The notes under the pieces are model-generated. The model saw only the letters and a program-made list of their open reading frames with translations, had not been told where the DNA came from and did no database searches. A DNA stretch of 64,000 bases from the NCBI GenBank assembly GCA_964475955.1, contig CAYYZY010000014.1, forward strand, positions 8,356 through 72,355. The letters run 5' to 3'. The stretch's first letter is position 1. Each line of letters begins with the position of its first letter. The translations under genes were made by a program, and so were the position numbers. Positions 35,801 to 43,520 of this stretch are shown piece by piece. Origin of the DNA: DATKZH01 sp964475955 (GTDB lineage Bacteria; Planctomycetota; Planctomycetia; Pirellulales; Thermoguttaceae).

Positions 35801-37779
35801 CTGTCGCGATGCTCGGTGAAGACCTGCTGGAGCAGCGCCAGGCCCTCTTCGCGATCGCCCGACGTGGAGTGGATCCGGGCGCGCGCGTCGGCCATGTCGC
35901 GGAAGAACGGAATCTCCGCAACGTGCGGGTTTTCGGGATAATCCTTCTCGAAGTCGTCCCAGCCGCGTTTCGCCGCGTCGTAGCTGCCCTTCTGGTAGTC
36001 CTCCATGATCTCCTCCCAGCGCTCCTCGGGAGGGACTCCCAAAATGGCCACGCGGACCGTATCGCGGAAGAACCACAGGGTGAGCGCAAAGCCGATCAGC
36101 AGAGCCGCGCACGTGCCCCCGACGATCCACTGCATTCGCCGGGCGCGCCGCTCTTCGGCCGTCAATACGCGTTTGGGCTTCTTCGGCTTTTTGGGCTTCG
36201 GCGGCTTGCGGGGCTTCTTCGCCTTCTTCGAGGCGCGATCCCTCGCCCGGCCCTTGCCCTTCGAAGCACCCGCCTTCGACGGGGTGCGCACGCCCGGCAC
36301 GTCGATCGCGAACGGGTCGTCGACCAGCGCTGCGGCGGGAAGCGGAGGTTCCGAGGCGTCCTGGTGGTCGTCGGGCATGGCGACGACGGCGTCCTCGGGC
36401 AACGTTTCCACGTCGGGGTGCGAATTCTCGGTGTCGACCGCCTGCGCCTCCACCACTTCCGGGGGCGACTGCGGCCACGCGCTCGTCTTTTCGGCGTCCG
36501 GACTCCCGGCTTCGTCGTCGATCACCGCCTCGGCGTGGCCGATCTTGACCTCGGTCTCTTCCGGCGCCGCGGCGATCTCGGCCTCGACCGGTTCCGCCTC
36601 GACCGGTTCCGCCTCGACCGCGTCGGCCGGGACGGCCTCGGCAATCTCCGCCTCGACGCACGCGGCGGATTCGACGGTCGGGCCGGCGACTTCGGGCGGG
36701 GGCGGCTCGACGTCGTGGTGCGAGACCTCCACGGTGAATATCTCGCGGCACAACGTGTTGGGGCACCGAATCCGCTTACCCAGCTTGTCGGCCGGCAAAT
36801 GGTACACGTTGCCGCAGGAGGGACAGGCCACGTCGACGTGCCCGTCGCCGGGCCCGGCAAGAGGCGACGGCGGCTGGTCGGGGAGATCTCGCATGAGTCC
36901 TTGGAGGCGCTGGATGACCTGGTGCGGCGAGGGCCGCTCCCTTGGGTTGGCGGCCATCATCTCGCGGATGAGCTGATCGAACGTTTCGGGGACGTCGGGC
37001 CTCATCCGGCGAACGCTCGGCCGCGGCGCTTCGGCGTGCTGGCGAAGCGTTTCGTCGACGTGGCCGCCTTCGAAGGGCGGGCGCGCCGTCAGGCAGAAGA
37101 ACGTGGTGCAGCCCAGGGAGTAGACGTCGGCCGCGATGGTCACCGCGTGGGGGCCCGTCGCCTGCTCCGGCGACACGTAGCCGACCGTCCCCAGCAGGGC
37201 CCCGTGCATCGTGACCTGATCGTCGTAGTCGGCGATCAGCGCCAGCCCGTAGTCGTGCACCTTGGGGACGTCGTCGGGCTCGCTGAGAAGGATGTTGGCC
37301 GGCTTGACGTCGCGGTTGACCACGCCTTGCCCCTCGGCGTGGGCCAGTGCCTTGGCAACGCCGAGGATGATGCGGGCGACGCGGCGAGCGGCAAGCGGAT
37401 GCTCGAGGCGGACCCGATCGCTGAGCTTGCGACCGGAGACGAACTCCATCACCAGGTAGGGCCGGCCCGATTGCTCGCCGCAATCGTACGCCCTCACCGC
37501 GTTCTCGTGTTGAAGCCGCGCCGAGGCGGTGATCTCCCGTTGGAAGCGCTGCCGGACCCGTTCGGGGTTGACCCCGGTCACCGGGATCTTGACGGCCACG
37601 GAACGATTCCCCATGCGGGGGTCGCGGGCCTGATAGACGTCGCCCATTCCGCCGCCGCCGACCATTTCCAGGTCGCAGTAGCGCTCCAGCACGGTCGAGC
37701 CGCAGCGAGGGCAGGCCCAAGGGATCGGGGTGCCGTCGGGCACCTCGAACTCTCTTCGGCATGCGGAGCAACGATTCAT
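32839..37779 (-). CDS. Zinc-ribbon Ser/Thr protein kinase with transmembrane helix and C-terminal PQQ-like beta-propeller
   Basis: A 1646-residue protein. Residues 1-30 form a zinc ribbon (C4, C7, C23, C26). The kinase domain spans about 32-300: glycine loop VGGGGMGDVY, K64, catalytic loop NRDVKPANILL (D157, N162), D176-Y-G in place of DFG, and SPE for APE. The usual HRD histidine is asparagine, yet lysine and both aspartates remain, so activity is plausible. A second ribbon (C319, C322, C339, C344) precedes an acidic repeat region, a Lys/Pro stretch (505-538) and one membrane helix (about 549-571). The extracytoplasmic part has helices, then PQQ-like blades (VLYAFDKRDGTLCWARRLG, LVSLDPSTGGVLWRYPVG). 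The layout suits a receptor kinase. It heads the co-directional block. Confidence 0.92.
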   Translation of the reverse strand: MNRCSACRREFEVPDGTPIPWACPRCGSTVLERYCDLEMVGGGGMGDVYQARDPRMGNRSVAVKIPVTGVNPERVRQRFQREITASARLQHENAVRAYDCGEQSGRPYLVMEFVSGRKLSDRVRLEHPLAARRVARIILGVAKALAHAEGQGVVNRDVKPANILLSEPDDVPKVHDYGLALIADYDDQVTMHGALLGTVGYVSPEQATGPHAVTIAADVYSLGCTTFFCLTARPPFEGGHVDETLRQHAEAPRPSVRRMRPDVPETFDQLIREMMAANPRERPSPHQVIQRLQGLMRDLPDQPPSPLAGPGDGHVDVACPSCGNVYHLPADKLGKRIRCPNTLCREIFTVEVSHHDVEPPPPEVAGPTVESAACVEAEIAEAVPADAVEAEPVEAEPVEAEIAAAPEETEVKIGHAEAVIDDEAGSPDAEKTSAWPQSPPEVVEAQAVDTENSHPDVETLPEDAVVAMPDDHQDASEPPLPAAALVDDPFAIDVPGVRTPSKAGASKGKGRARDRASKKAKKPRKPPKPKKPKKPKRVLTAEERRARRMQWIVGGTCAALLIGFALTLWFFRDTVRVAILGVPPEERWEEIMEDYQKGSYDAAKRGWDDFEKDYPENPHVAEIPFFRDMADARARIHSTSGDREEGLALLQQVFTEHRDSQVYKDYSIDIFQSLDKCTGELLDEAASRRNRDKLATARKAFDLMETVGHSKTDSYVLETIDRLRSRIAQTDHALERARTHERIVSLLDADRIADPEKVVDLDRQIYGPVEELVEQNPDLGDDVKPLLAKAYEAESKRVRYVPEDPEALAMLSRAERRDRRRQGGSLVIAWGRSGDGGGATRNPDPEHVVLSLARGVLYAFDKRDGTLCWARRLGVDSDRLPISVRPTRTSPTSLIAVNSEDNQLVSLDPSTGGVLWRYPVGHEERVPLTLTGGVVTTVRVPDDIVAPLTLVERKTDRNADPVSYGLLPTTGGRIDVLELVLGRKLGHFDVGSDQRITLGGCYDPKSDLVFFPADAERIFAIDPKKIGVDADEADAPGPDDPQAEPAQAVAGPSAADVPACRSVLHTEHASGSLRAEPVTVGQYLVVSEASELEHTKLKAFKIIRESGFDSPTDEPLEELSLNGWAWFSPNCGPDRITMVTDQGDLALFGLNLDNESEAIYPIIEPRRDKPAISLDTDDEFRTMAVHAEEHLVWVVVDGRLRKRSIDVLRQNSKPLWPDGVPVGVPLHQAQVDPEEGVFYLTTMSLSGHTYRCTAVDAHSGEILWQRRLGVDVLGDPLVWDDRLLIIDRTGQIYLVTPGGPSLEGSRPRTRQFPDLDALPEGADPHRLVRLGDLPGPIHLVAPVDDGTKLAVKTISDPAKGASYWREIPLPARLHGRPCVCDDYLVVPCDDGCIHRVSPEGKTIRSKNETPYAWTRSDGNGSRRSEPSKAQVYPLAPATILLVDEDGCRLRRLTFRKTSGGLVKWLEQGDYYYLPAPLRGQPLLFEDRLYVLDSSDTLSMLDPADPRQVFARTALDVEVAAGPFVRDGHLLVISEDARLVCLAIDEPGNAGKPRWVSEPFRGRIRGLPVLAGDTLLVADSSPNVTGVRLSDGVVAWTVPLGMRVGAAASPVPYGDDRIMVPMADGTLVVLPIPRHPDDQDRTAEDRP

Positions 37780-37811
37780 CGGTACGCTTTCCCGGAGGAC
37801 AAGGAATCTAA

Positions 37812-37948
37812 ATCACCGTGCGCGATTCGCTGACGCAACCTGTAGGGAACGCCCTCCGCGGCGTTCCGATTCCTCGGCGATTCCGGAACGGCACAGAGGC
37901 CGTTCCCTACAGTCGCATGGCCGGCGCCCACGAATCGCGCACGGTGAT
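37812..37948. repeat. Complete nested-palindrome (REPIN-like) element with 18-bp terminal inverted repeats
   Basis: Ends ATCACCGTGCGCGATTCG (37812-37829) and its exact complement (37931-37948). Inside, TGTAGGGAACG (37841-37851) pairs with CGTTCCCTACA (37901-37911). Within that are two smaller hairpins: GGAACGCC/GGCGTTCC (37846-37867) and GGAACGG/CCGTTCC (37885-37906). It fills the gap between the kinase start and the ExbD stop and touches the latter. A decayed copy lies at 18985-19090. No transposase or RAYT gene is in the window. Confidence 0.85.
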
Positions 37949-38596
37949 CTAGCCCGTCGCCGCGTCGGCCGGCGGACCGCGACGGCGGAGGAACTGGACC
38001 TTCTGCACCTTCGCCCCGGCGGCTTCGTCGATCACGCGCACGACGACCTCGTAGTCGACCTCGTCGTCGACGTCGAGGATCAGCTCGAAGCTGTCGGGGT
38101 TCTTCTTCGCGGCCTCGCGCAGGGCTTCGGGCAATTCGGCGATCTCGACCGGGGCGCCGTCGACCGCGATGTTGCCCGCCCCGTCGATCTTGACGATCAC
38201 GTTCTCCTTCGCCAGTTCGTTGAGCGTCTTCGCGGCGGGGCGGTCGTTCTGCTCGGGCGAGGCCTCGGGCATGTCGAGGGTCTTCTGGACCACGAAGGCC
38301 GCGGTAATCATGAAGAAGATGATCAGCTGGAACGTGACGTCGATCATCGGCGTCATGTCCATCTCCGCCTCTTCCGCCGGCTTGGGCGCGAAGAGCGGCT
38401 TGTGGGGCAGGAACTCCTGGAGCTTGGGGTGGTCGCCGATCGGCACCCACCGGTTGTTGTAGGGGTCGAACACCTGGTTTCCCTCGGACCACGCGCCGTC
38501 GCTGATCCCCTGGACGAGCATGCGATACTCGACCGGCTGGCCTTGCCCCACGCCGTCTTCGCTTCGCAATCGCCACTGCGGTGTTGTGGTTGCCAT
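37949..38596 (-). CDS. ExbD/TolR-family protein with N-terminal extension (second ExbD of the operon)
   Basis: A 215-residue protein starting at the ATG at 38596, five bases after the preceding ExbD stop. Residues 1-65 form a small domain (SDGAWSEGNQVFDPYNNRW) that resembles GYF_2-like modules, clearer in the neighbouring paralogue. The membrane helix DMTPMIDVTFQLIIFFMITAAF carries proton-relay D86, followed by the periplasmic ExbD domain (VIVKIDGAGNIAVDG, FELILDVDDEVDYEVV). With the upstream ExbD it gives the operon two non-identical subunits for one ExbB. The stop codon abuts the REPIN-like element. A regulatory or docking role for the cytoplasmic extension is inference. Confidence 0.88.
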   Translation of the reverse strand: MATTTPQWRLRSEDGVGQGQPVEYRMLVQGISDGAWSEGNQVFDPYNNRWVPIGDHPKLQEFLPHKPLFAPKPAEEAEMDMTPMIDVTFQLIIFFMITAAFVVQKTLDMPEASPEQNDRPAAKTLNELAKENVIVKIDGAGNIAVDGAPVEIAELPEALREAAKKNPDSFELILDVDDEVDYEVVVRVIDEAAGAKVQKVQFLRRRGPPADAATG

Positions 38597-38601
38597 CGTT
38601 T

Positions 38602-39273
38602 CTAATTCAACTCCTCTTCCACGCCGAGCATCACCTTTCCAAGCCCCTCCTCGCCCGACAGCTCTTCGATCAGCTTGCGCACGTGCAGGTAGTTGGCCTT
38701 CTTGTGCCCGTTGACGATCACGTCCATGTCGTCGGGCACGTTCTCGGCGTTCGCGCGGACTTCGCTCACCAGCGCGTCGAGCGATTCCACGCGGTTGGCG
38801 TCGCTGGGGGCGTCGCCGAGAAAATAGGCCCCTTCCTCGTCGACGAGGATCTGCTGTTGTCCCTCGAGCGTGACTCCGCGGCCGTAGACGGCGGTGGGGA
38901 CGTCCATCGGCGTCGGGTTGGCCATGGAGTTGGAGAGCATGAAGAAGATCAACAGGAGGAACGTGACGTCGATCATGGGGGTGATGTCCATGTCGGCCTC
39001 TTCGGCCTTGCCCGCGGAGGAGGGCATGGTCCATCGCTCGCCCGACTCGATCTCCACGGGGCCGCCCGCGGCCACCGAAGCGGGCTCGGGAAGCGCGGCG
39101 GCCAGCGCGGGGACCTCGGTGACGGGGTACCAGGTCTCGGTGCCCAAGGGGCGGACCCGGTCGTTCGCGGAGAGCCGGCCCTGCGCGGCCAACTGCACCA
39201 GTTTGTCGAACGGGACCGGGCGGTACACCCGGTTCAGCGACACGACCTTCAATTCCATCTTTCGGCTTGCCAT
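38602..39273 (-). CDS. ExbD/TolR-family protein with N-terminal GYF_2-like domain
   Basis: A 223-residue protein; ATG at 39273 with AAGGAG seven bases upstream. Residues 8-62 (YRPVPFDKLVQLAAQGRLS, ANDRVRPLGTETWYPVTEVP) match the GYF_2-like module seen on bacterial membrane proteins, in which a tryptophan-containing turn follows QGRLSxxDxV. The helix DITPMIDVTFLLLIFFMLSN contains proton-relay D102; a periplasmic ExbD domain follows (QQQILVDEEGAYFLGD, DVIVNGHKKANYLHV). It is 28 bp after ExbB and five bp before the second ExbD. ExbD proteins usually have only a short cytoplasmic N-terminus, so the extra module is a notable fusion that would sit on the cytoplasmic side. Confidence 0.9.
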   Translation of the reverse strand: MASRKMELKVVSLNRVYRPVPFDKLVQLAAQGRLSANDRVRPLGTETWYPVTEVPALAAALPEPASVAAGGPVEIESGERWTMPSSAGKAEEADMDITPMIDVTFLLLIFFMLSNSMANPTPMDVPTAVYGRGVTLEGQQQILVDEEGAYFLGDAPSDANRVESLDALVSEVRANAENVPDDMDVIVNGHKKANYLHVRKLIEELSGEEGLGKVMLGVEEELN

Positions 39274-39301
39274 CGATGCACTCCTTCTTGTCGCGCGCCC
39301 G

Positions 39302-39928
39302 TTACCGCTTCCCGGCGAGCGCCGGGAGCAGATTCAGCGCCGCCTGGGCGGCCCGCTGGAGGTCGAGCTCGAACCGGTTCACGCGCTCGCGGAACATGCT
39401 GTACGCGAAGATCAGCGGGATGGCGATGATCAGGCCTTCGGCCGTGGTGAACAGGGCCATGCCGATGTCGCCGGCCAGGGCACTCGGATCGACCTTGGTG
39501 TTGCCGGCGATCTTCGAGAAGGCCTTGATCATACCCGACACGGTCCCCAGCAGCCCGACCATGGGCGCCAGCTTGGCGAAGACGACCATCAGGGGGAGCA
39601 GGAAGTTCAGGTCGGGGATGATCTCCAGCTCGACGAGGTTGGCGATGGCGTTGCGGGTGGCGACCTTGCCCTGCTCGGCGGTCTGGAGCGCGGTGGTGAA
39701 CACCTTGGGAACGACGCCCGGCTCTTGTTCGCACATCTCCAGCGCCGACTCGCGTCCGCCCTGGGTCAGCTGTTCTTTGAGTCGCTCGAGGAAGTCGCCC
39801 AAGTCGGTTTTGGCGGAGTGGTTCAACCAGAGCCGCCAGATGATGATCGTCACGCTGGTCAGGCTCAGCAGTCCGAACACGATCAGGAAGATGGGCCCGT
39901 TGGCCTGAATGATTGACCGGAAACTCAC
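39302..39928 (-). CDS. MotA/TolQ/ExbB proton channel family protein
   Basis: A 208-residue protein with a GTG start at 39928, supported by AGGAGG eight bases upstream. Three membrane segments are visible: IFLIVFGLLSLTSVTIIIW, LLPLMVVFAKLAPMVGLLGTVSGM in the typical TolQ/ExbB pattern, and IGMALFTTAEGLIIAIPLIF. Unlike the other ExbB of this window it has no signal peptide or extension, and its size is closer to TolQ. It should form the pentameric channel with the two downstream ExbD proteins. It is in an operon with an upstream membrane-anchored protein, 70 bp away. Confidence 0.93.
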   Translation of the reverse strand: MSFRSIIQANGPIFLIVFGLLSLTSVTIIIWRLWLNHSAKTDLGDFLERLKEQLTQGGRESALEMCEQEPGVVPKVFTTALQTAEQGKVATRNAIANLVELEIIPDLNFLLPLMVVFAKLAPMVGLLGTVSGMIKAFSKIAGNTKVDPSALAGDIGMALFTTAEGLIIAIPLIFAYSMFRERVNRFELDLQRAAQAALNLLPALAGKR

Positions 39929-39998
39929 GTATGCGTCCTCCTACTGCGGTCGAACGGGATGGGGATGGGACTAGGTGGAAAGCGGGGCGTGCGTGCGA

Positions 39999-40952
39999 TT
40001 ACGGACTCTGGTTGGCCACGAGCACGTCGTACCCCCCGCCTCGCTGAACGACTTCGAACGTGGTGCTTCGGATCTGCTCCTCCTTGAGGCCCTGATAGCC
40101 CAACTCCAAGGTCAGAAGCCGGTCCTCGAGTTCGCGGGGCAGGAACGAAAGCATGAACGGCGCCTCGGGGACGCCGAGCGCGCGGCAGACGCCGGTGACC
40201 GATCGGGCGTCGCGATCGACCCAGTTGATCCGCGACTCGCCCGCCAGCGAGCGGGTTTCCTGCCTCGGATTCGAGCTTGGGTTGAATACATAGAGGTATT
40301 CGTTCCCACTGCGAGGAAAGGCGATCGTGGCCCCCAGCCCCTCGAGCTGCGCCAGGTAATCGGGGATCGATCGGGTGTTGAACATCAGGATCCACCGGGC
40401 CGCCCGGGCGCCTCGCCCGCTGCCCCCGCTGCCGCCCTTTCCTTCTCCCTCCGAGCCGCCGCCCGTGCCGTTCTGGTTCTCGCGCAGTTGATCCAGGGCG
40501 CTGGCGAGCTTGCTCTCGGCCTCGTCCATCTGTTGGTCGATCGCTTCGAACTCCGTGCCGACGTCGGACTCGGGGAGCTTCGTCTCGAGCTTCTCGGGCT
40601 TCGCGGGTTCCTTGATCTTGGTGTCCGGCGTATCCTCGGGGGGGGTCTCGGGCTGCTTCTGGGCGGCGCTGCTCTGGAGGCCGCCGCCGGGAAGGTCGTT
40701 GGCGTTGCCGGGGGCGGGGGCGTCGTCGGCCACGTCGACCACGCCTACGGCGGGGGGCGTCCGATCGTAATTGAATAACGGCCGGGTCGCCACGACCAGC
40801 ACGATGAGAATGAGCATCAGGTGGAGCACCGAGGACGTCACGCTCGACAGGGGAAACTCCCCGTGGCGCGAGTACCGACTCCACCAGGGCCGGTTCGCCT
40901 CGACCAGCTCATCCAACGGGTGGGGCTTCGTCTCAGACGCGTTCGACATCAT
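39999..40952 (-). CDS. Membrane-anchored protein of the second ExbB/ExbD operon, unknown function
   Basis: A 317-residue protein. The ATG at 40952 has GGAGG six bases upstream; another ATG follows at once. One membrane helix (VLHLMLILIVLVVATRPLF, about 41-59) is followed by a Pro/Glu/Lys-rich stalk, a short coiled coil (FEAIDQQMDEAESKLASAL), a Gly/Ser-rich linker and a C-terminal domain (WILMFNTRSIPDYLAQLEGL, FMLSFLPRELEDRLLTLEL). The layout of helix, stalk and C-terminal domain is TonB/TolA-like, so it could be the energised arm of this motor, though no TonB C-terminal motif is recognisable. It starts two bases after the upstream stop, implying translational coupling. Confidence 0.7.
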   Translation of the reverse strand: MMSNASETKPHPLDELVEANRPWWSRYSRHGEFPLSSVTSSVLHLMLILIVLVVATRPLFNYDRTPPAVGVVDVADDAPAPGNANDLPGGGLQSSAAQKQPETPPEDTPDTKIKEPAKPEKLETKLPESDVGTEFEAIDQQMDEAESKLASALDQLRENQNGTGGGSEGEGKGGSGGSGRGARAARWILMFNTRSIPDYLAQLEGLGATIAFPRSGNEYLYVFNPSSNPRQETRSLAGESRINWVDRDARSVTGVCRALGVPEAPFMLSFLPRELEDRLLTLELGYQGLKEEQIRSTTFEVVQRGGGYDVLVANQSP

Positions 40953-40954
40953 CT

Positions 40955-42385
40955 CTACCCTCCATTCTCGTTCCACCACGCTTCCCACGCCTTTCGGGCC
41001 TCGAGCGCGTCGGCGGCGCTGTCGCCGGCCCGCGGGCCGAAGTCCTCCCCGGTCAATTGCCGCAGAAGCCCGCCGGCCGCGGGCCAGAGTTCGCGGGGCA
41101 GGTCGAGCAGGCAGTCGATCACGCCGCCGGCCGCCCGGCGGTCGTCGAGCCGCCCGAGCAAGTCGATCGCCGCGGATCGGCTGGCCGTTGCGGCCTTCGG
41201 ATGGGCCAGGACCTTGAGGGCCGAATCGCGGTAGCCGGCTCGCCGATCGGCGTCGGCCTGGGCGATGCGGCGGTCGATCTGTTCCCAGATCAAGGACGTC
41301 AGGCCGGGGTTTCCTTCACCGATCCACAAGAGGCAGTGGCTCATGGGCGCCCGCTGAAAGGCATTGACCACACGGCTTCGGGCCGCGGCGGCCAAGCCGG
41401 AGTCGTCGGCCTGGGTGAGCTCCCACAACGAGAGGAGTTCTTGCTTGATCTCGCTGTACTGGTGGCCTCTCTGCTCCAGCTCGCGCCGGATTCTCCGCCG
41501 GAAATCCCGGTCGGAAGCCGCCGATTGCGATTGGAGAAGTTCGGTGATCGTCGCCTGCGGGATGCGCTCGCGGAGCTCGTCGCGGCAGCGGGTTCGGAAG
41601 TCCTTGAGTTCGGCCGACGACGCCAGGTCGGCCAGCACGTCGAGCGGAATCGCGTCGGCGGAGAGCGCTTCGTCGAGCTTCGCCGCCAGCGCTTCCTTTT
41701 CGGGCCCCAGAGCCCCCGCCATGGCTTCCCGAAGCTGCTGCCGATCTGCCGCCGATACCTCTTCCGATATGAGGTTCTTGGTGAAGATCTCGAACAGATC
41801 GTCGCAGTAGTCGGGGTGGTGCTGAAGACCAGGCGCGCCGGCCCTCATTAACTCGGCCCGCAACGCGTTGGAGACGAGGCTGGCGCCCGTGGGGCCCATT
41901 GCGGCGACGATCTGCTTGGCCTTTGCCCGGTATTGGGGAATCGAAGCGAGGCGGAAATCGGGAAACTCGCGCGGGATGATGTTTCGGGAGTCGAGGTAGG
42001 CCAGCACCTGCATGCAATCCTGGCCTTTGCGCTGCAAGTCGCGCCGCTGATTGGGAGTGAGTTGCGCGTGGATCGAACCGCCGACGGGGCGCCCGGGCCG
42101 GCGGGTGCCGGCGGTCCTTTCCTTGAGTTTGTCGAGGTCCCTGGCGACCTCCATCTGGACGGGGCCGCCCGTGACGGGGCCCTCGGGAGCCTGGGGGAAC
42201 GTCTCGGCGAGTTGGTCGGTCCAGTCGTCGAGCGACGCGGTGGCCAGCGCGGCGTTGTGGAACCCGTCGGCCGACACGAGCGCGGGGGCGGAAGTGCACA
42301 GCACGGCGGCCCCGACCAGCGCCGGCCACAAGGCGCCTCGATTCGCCGTGCTGTCTCCTTGGATCGCGGTCGGCTTGATGATCAT
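40955..42385 (-). CDS. Secreted HEAT-like helical protein, first gene of the second ExbB/ExbD operon
   Basis: A 476-residue protein; the ATG at 42385 follows a purine-rich GGGGGATGGG. It has a signal peptide (WPALVGAAVLCTSAPALVSA) and is otherwise helical, with HEAT-like pairs towards the end (RDSALKVLAHPKAATASRSAA, IDLLGRLDDRRAAGGVIDCL). The C-terminus holds LTGEDFGP followed by Ala/Trp-rich residues (AWEAWWNENG). A nearly identical ending (LSGEDFGP...WEAWAE) closes the HEAT-like protein at 46357-47373, so the two share a module. As the operon's first gene it parallels the secreted TPR protein of the other ExbB/ExbD operon: both start with a helical-repeat secreted protein. Function is unknown; a motor-associated scaffold is inferred. 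Confidence 0.7.
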   Translation of the reverse strand: MIIKPTAIQGDSTANRGALWPALVGAAVLCTSAPALVSADGFHNAALATASLDDWTDQLAETFPQAPEGPVTGGPVQMEVARDLDKLKERTAGTRRPGRPVGGSIHAQLTPNQRRDLQRKGQDCMQVLAYLDSRNIIPREFPDFRLASIPQYRAKAKQIVAAMGPTGASLVSNALRAELMRAGAPGLQHHPDYCDDLFEIFTKNLISEEVSAADRQQLREAMAGALGPEKEALAAKLDEALSADAIPLDVLADLASSAELKDFRTRCRDELRERIPQATITELLQSQSAASDRDFRRRIRRELEQRGHQYSEIKQELLSLWELTQADDSGLAAAARSRVVNAFQRAPMSHCLLWIGEGNPGLTSLIWEQIDRRIAQADADRRAGYRDSALKVLAHPKAATASRSAAIDLLGRLDDRRAAGGVIDCLLDLPRELWPAAGGLLRQLTGEDFGPRAGDSAADALEARKAWEAWWNENGG

Positions 42386-42690
42386 CCCATCCCCCGCACA
42401 AGCCGGCGCGGCCCCGACGGCGACACGGGACCGGCGTGCGCGCGTGCGCACACCCTCGCCATGGCTACTGCCCGGCTGACCTTTGCGGCCAACCGGCCCC
42501 CAAACCGTCACAATAGCGCAGACTTCCAGCATAAGCGATTCGGAGCACTATTTCTACCACGCTGGCCATCGGGACGGCCTCTGCTCAGCCGAGGCGGCGC
42601 CGACTCCGGCTTGGGGTCCCCGGCTCCCGAGGGAAACACGACCAGCGGCGCCGTCGTCGGGCCCAGCGCGGAATACAGTCTCTGGATGAT

Positions 42691-42709
42691 GCGCGCCTGG
42701 TGCGCGCAT
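42691..42709. repeat. Short palindromic element shared with 54216-54234
   Basis: GCGCGCCTGGTGCGCGCAT, differing from the copy at 54216-54234 at one base. Both lie in gaps beside a larger inverted repeat, which points to a dispersed non-coding family. Confidence 0.6.
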
Positions 42710-42711
42710 GT

Positions 42712-42770
42712 CGTGGGGCACGTTTCCAACGTGCCATTGGGTCGCGCGCACGTTGGAAACGTGCCCCACG
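42712..42770. repeat. 23-bp perfect inverted repeat
   Basis: The left arm at 42712-42734 (starting CGTGGGGCACG, ending CCAACGTGC) is the exact complement of the right arm at 42748-42770, with a 13-nt loop. It is non-coding and lies beside the short shared element. Such length and perfection suggest a mobile or REP-like palindrome rather than a terminator, since no gene ends here. Confidence 0.8.
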
Positions 42771-43134
42771 TTCGGCATATTGCCCCCACACGCTTCGGTT
42801 CCTTGACGAGGGGGCCGCGTCGGCCCGTGTCGCCGGGTTTGGTCTTTTGGATGGCGCGCGGCGCGCAACGGTGACTTCCGGGCGTTGGGTGGAGTCGGCG
42901 CGCGCGTGCGGCCCGTCCCGACCACGTCATCCAACCGACCGGAAAAGTCGGTGGAATTGGCCTGAACCTGCGGCCATCTTCCCGAAGGAAAGGGGTCCGC
43001 GATCCGGCCCTCGGGGTGGCGCCTCCGCCGGGTATACTCGGGCCGTCCGGGCATGCAACCTGTGCGATGACAATCCCGCTTCCACGGGTCCGCACCCCCT
43101 ATTGTAGCCAGCCCCCGCCTGGTGTCAATCACGG

Positions 43135-43176
43135 GGAAGGGAGCCGCGCGAAGCCCTTGTCGCGCGGCTCCCTTCC
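43135..43176. other. Isolated 17-bp perfect hairpin of unknown role
   Basis: GGAAGGGAGCCGCGCGA (43135-43151) pairs exactly with 43160-43176 across an 8-nt loop (agcccttg). The nearest coding regions diverge from this gap, so no known transcript should end here, and no T-run follows on the plus strand. It could belong to a small RNA or an unrecognised transcript. Confidence 0.6.
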
Positions 43177-43520
43177 AACCGTGGTACGTGCCTTCGACAA
43201 ACTCTCTCGGTTACCTTAATGGCGCACGGGCGGCGAGTGTGGAAAAGAAATCCAAGGAGAATTGGGGCCCGCCGTCCGGGGCAGTTGCGAGGCGGCAGCT
43301 TCGGCCCTGTCGCGTTCCATCGGCGGTTTCCTGCACGGGGCGCGGGTGCCCTTTCGCGATTGGACGGTGTCGGGCAAACCGGGACCGGCATGGTACGAAA
43401 AGCCCTATACGGCCCCTCGTCCATATGACGGCGAATCGTTCGTCGAGCGGTCTCGACGGCAGGACGCGGCGTCGATCGGGGGGGCTTCGGGCTTCGCCGG
43501 CTTCTTGGGCAGGTCGGGGG

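Noticed and set aside
32866..37833. Very long open frame on the plus strand opposite the kinase gene
   Set aside because: Its residues are Arg/Val/Gly/His-rich without domains and mirror the codon pattern of the kinase. Such antisense frames are common at this GC content; similar ones lie opposite the glycosidase, toroid and TPR genes.
42508..43132. Overlapping frames on both strands in the large gap
   Set aside because: They cross the 23-bp inverted repeat, lack ribosome-binding sites and have composition typical of non-coding GC-rich DNA.
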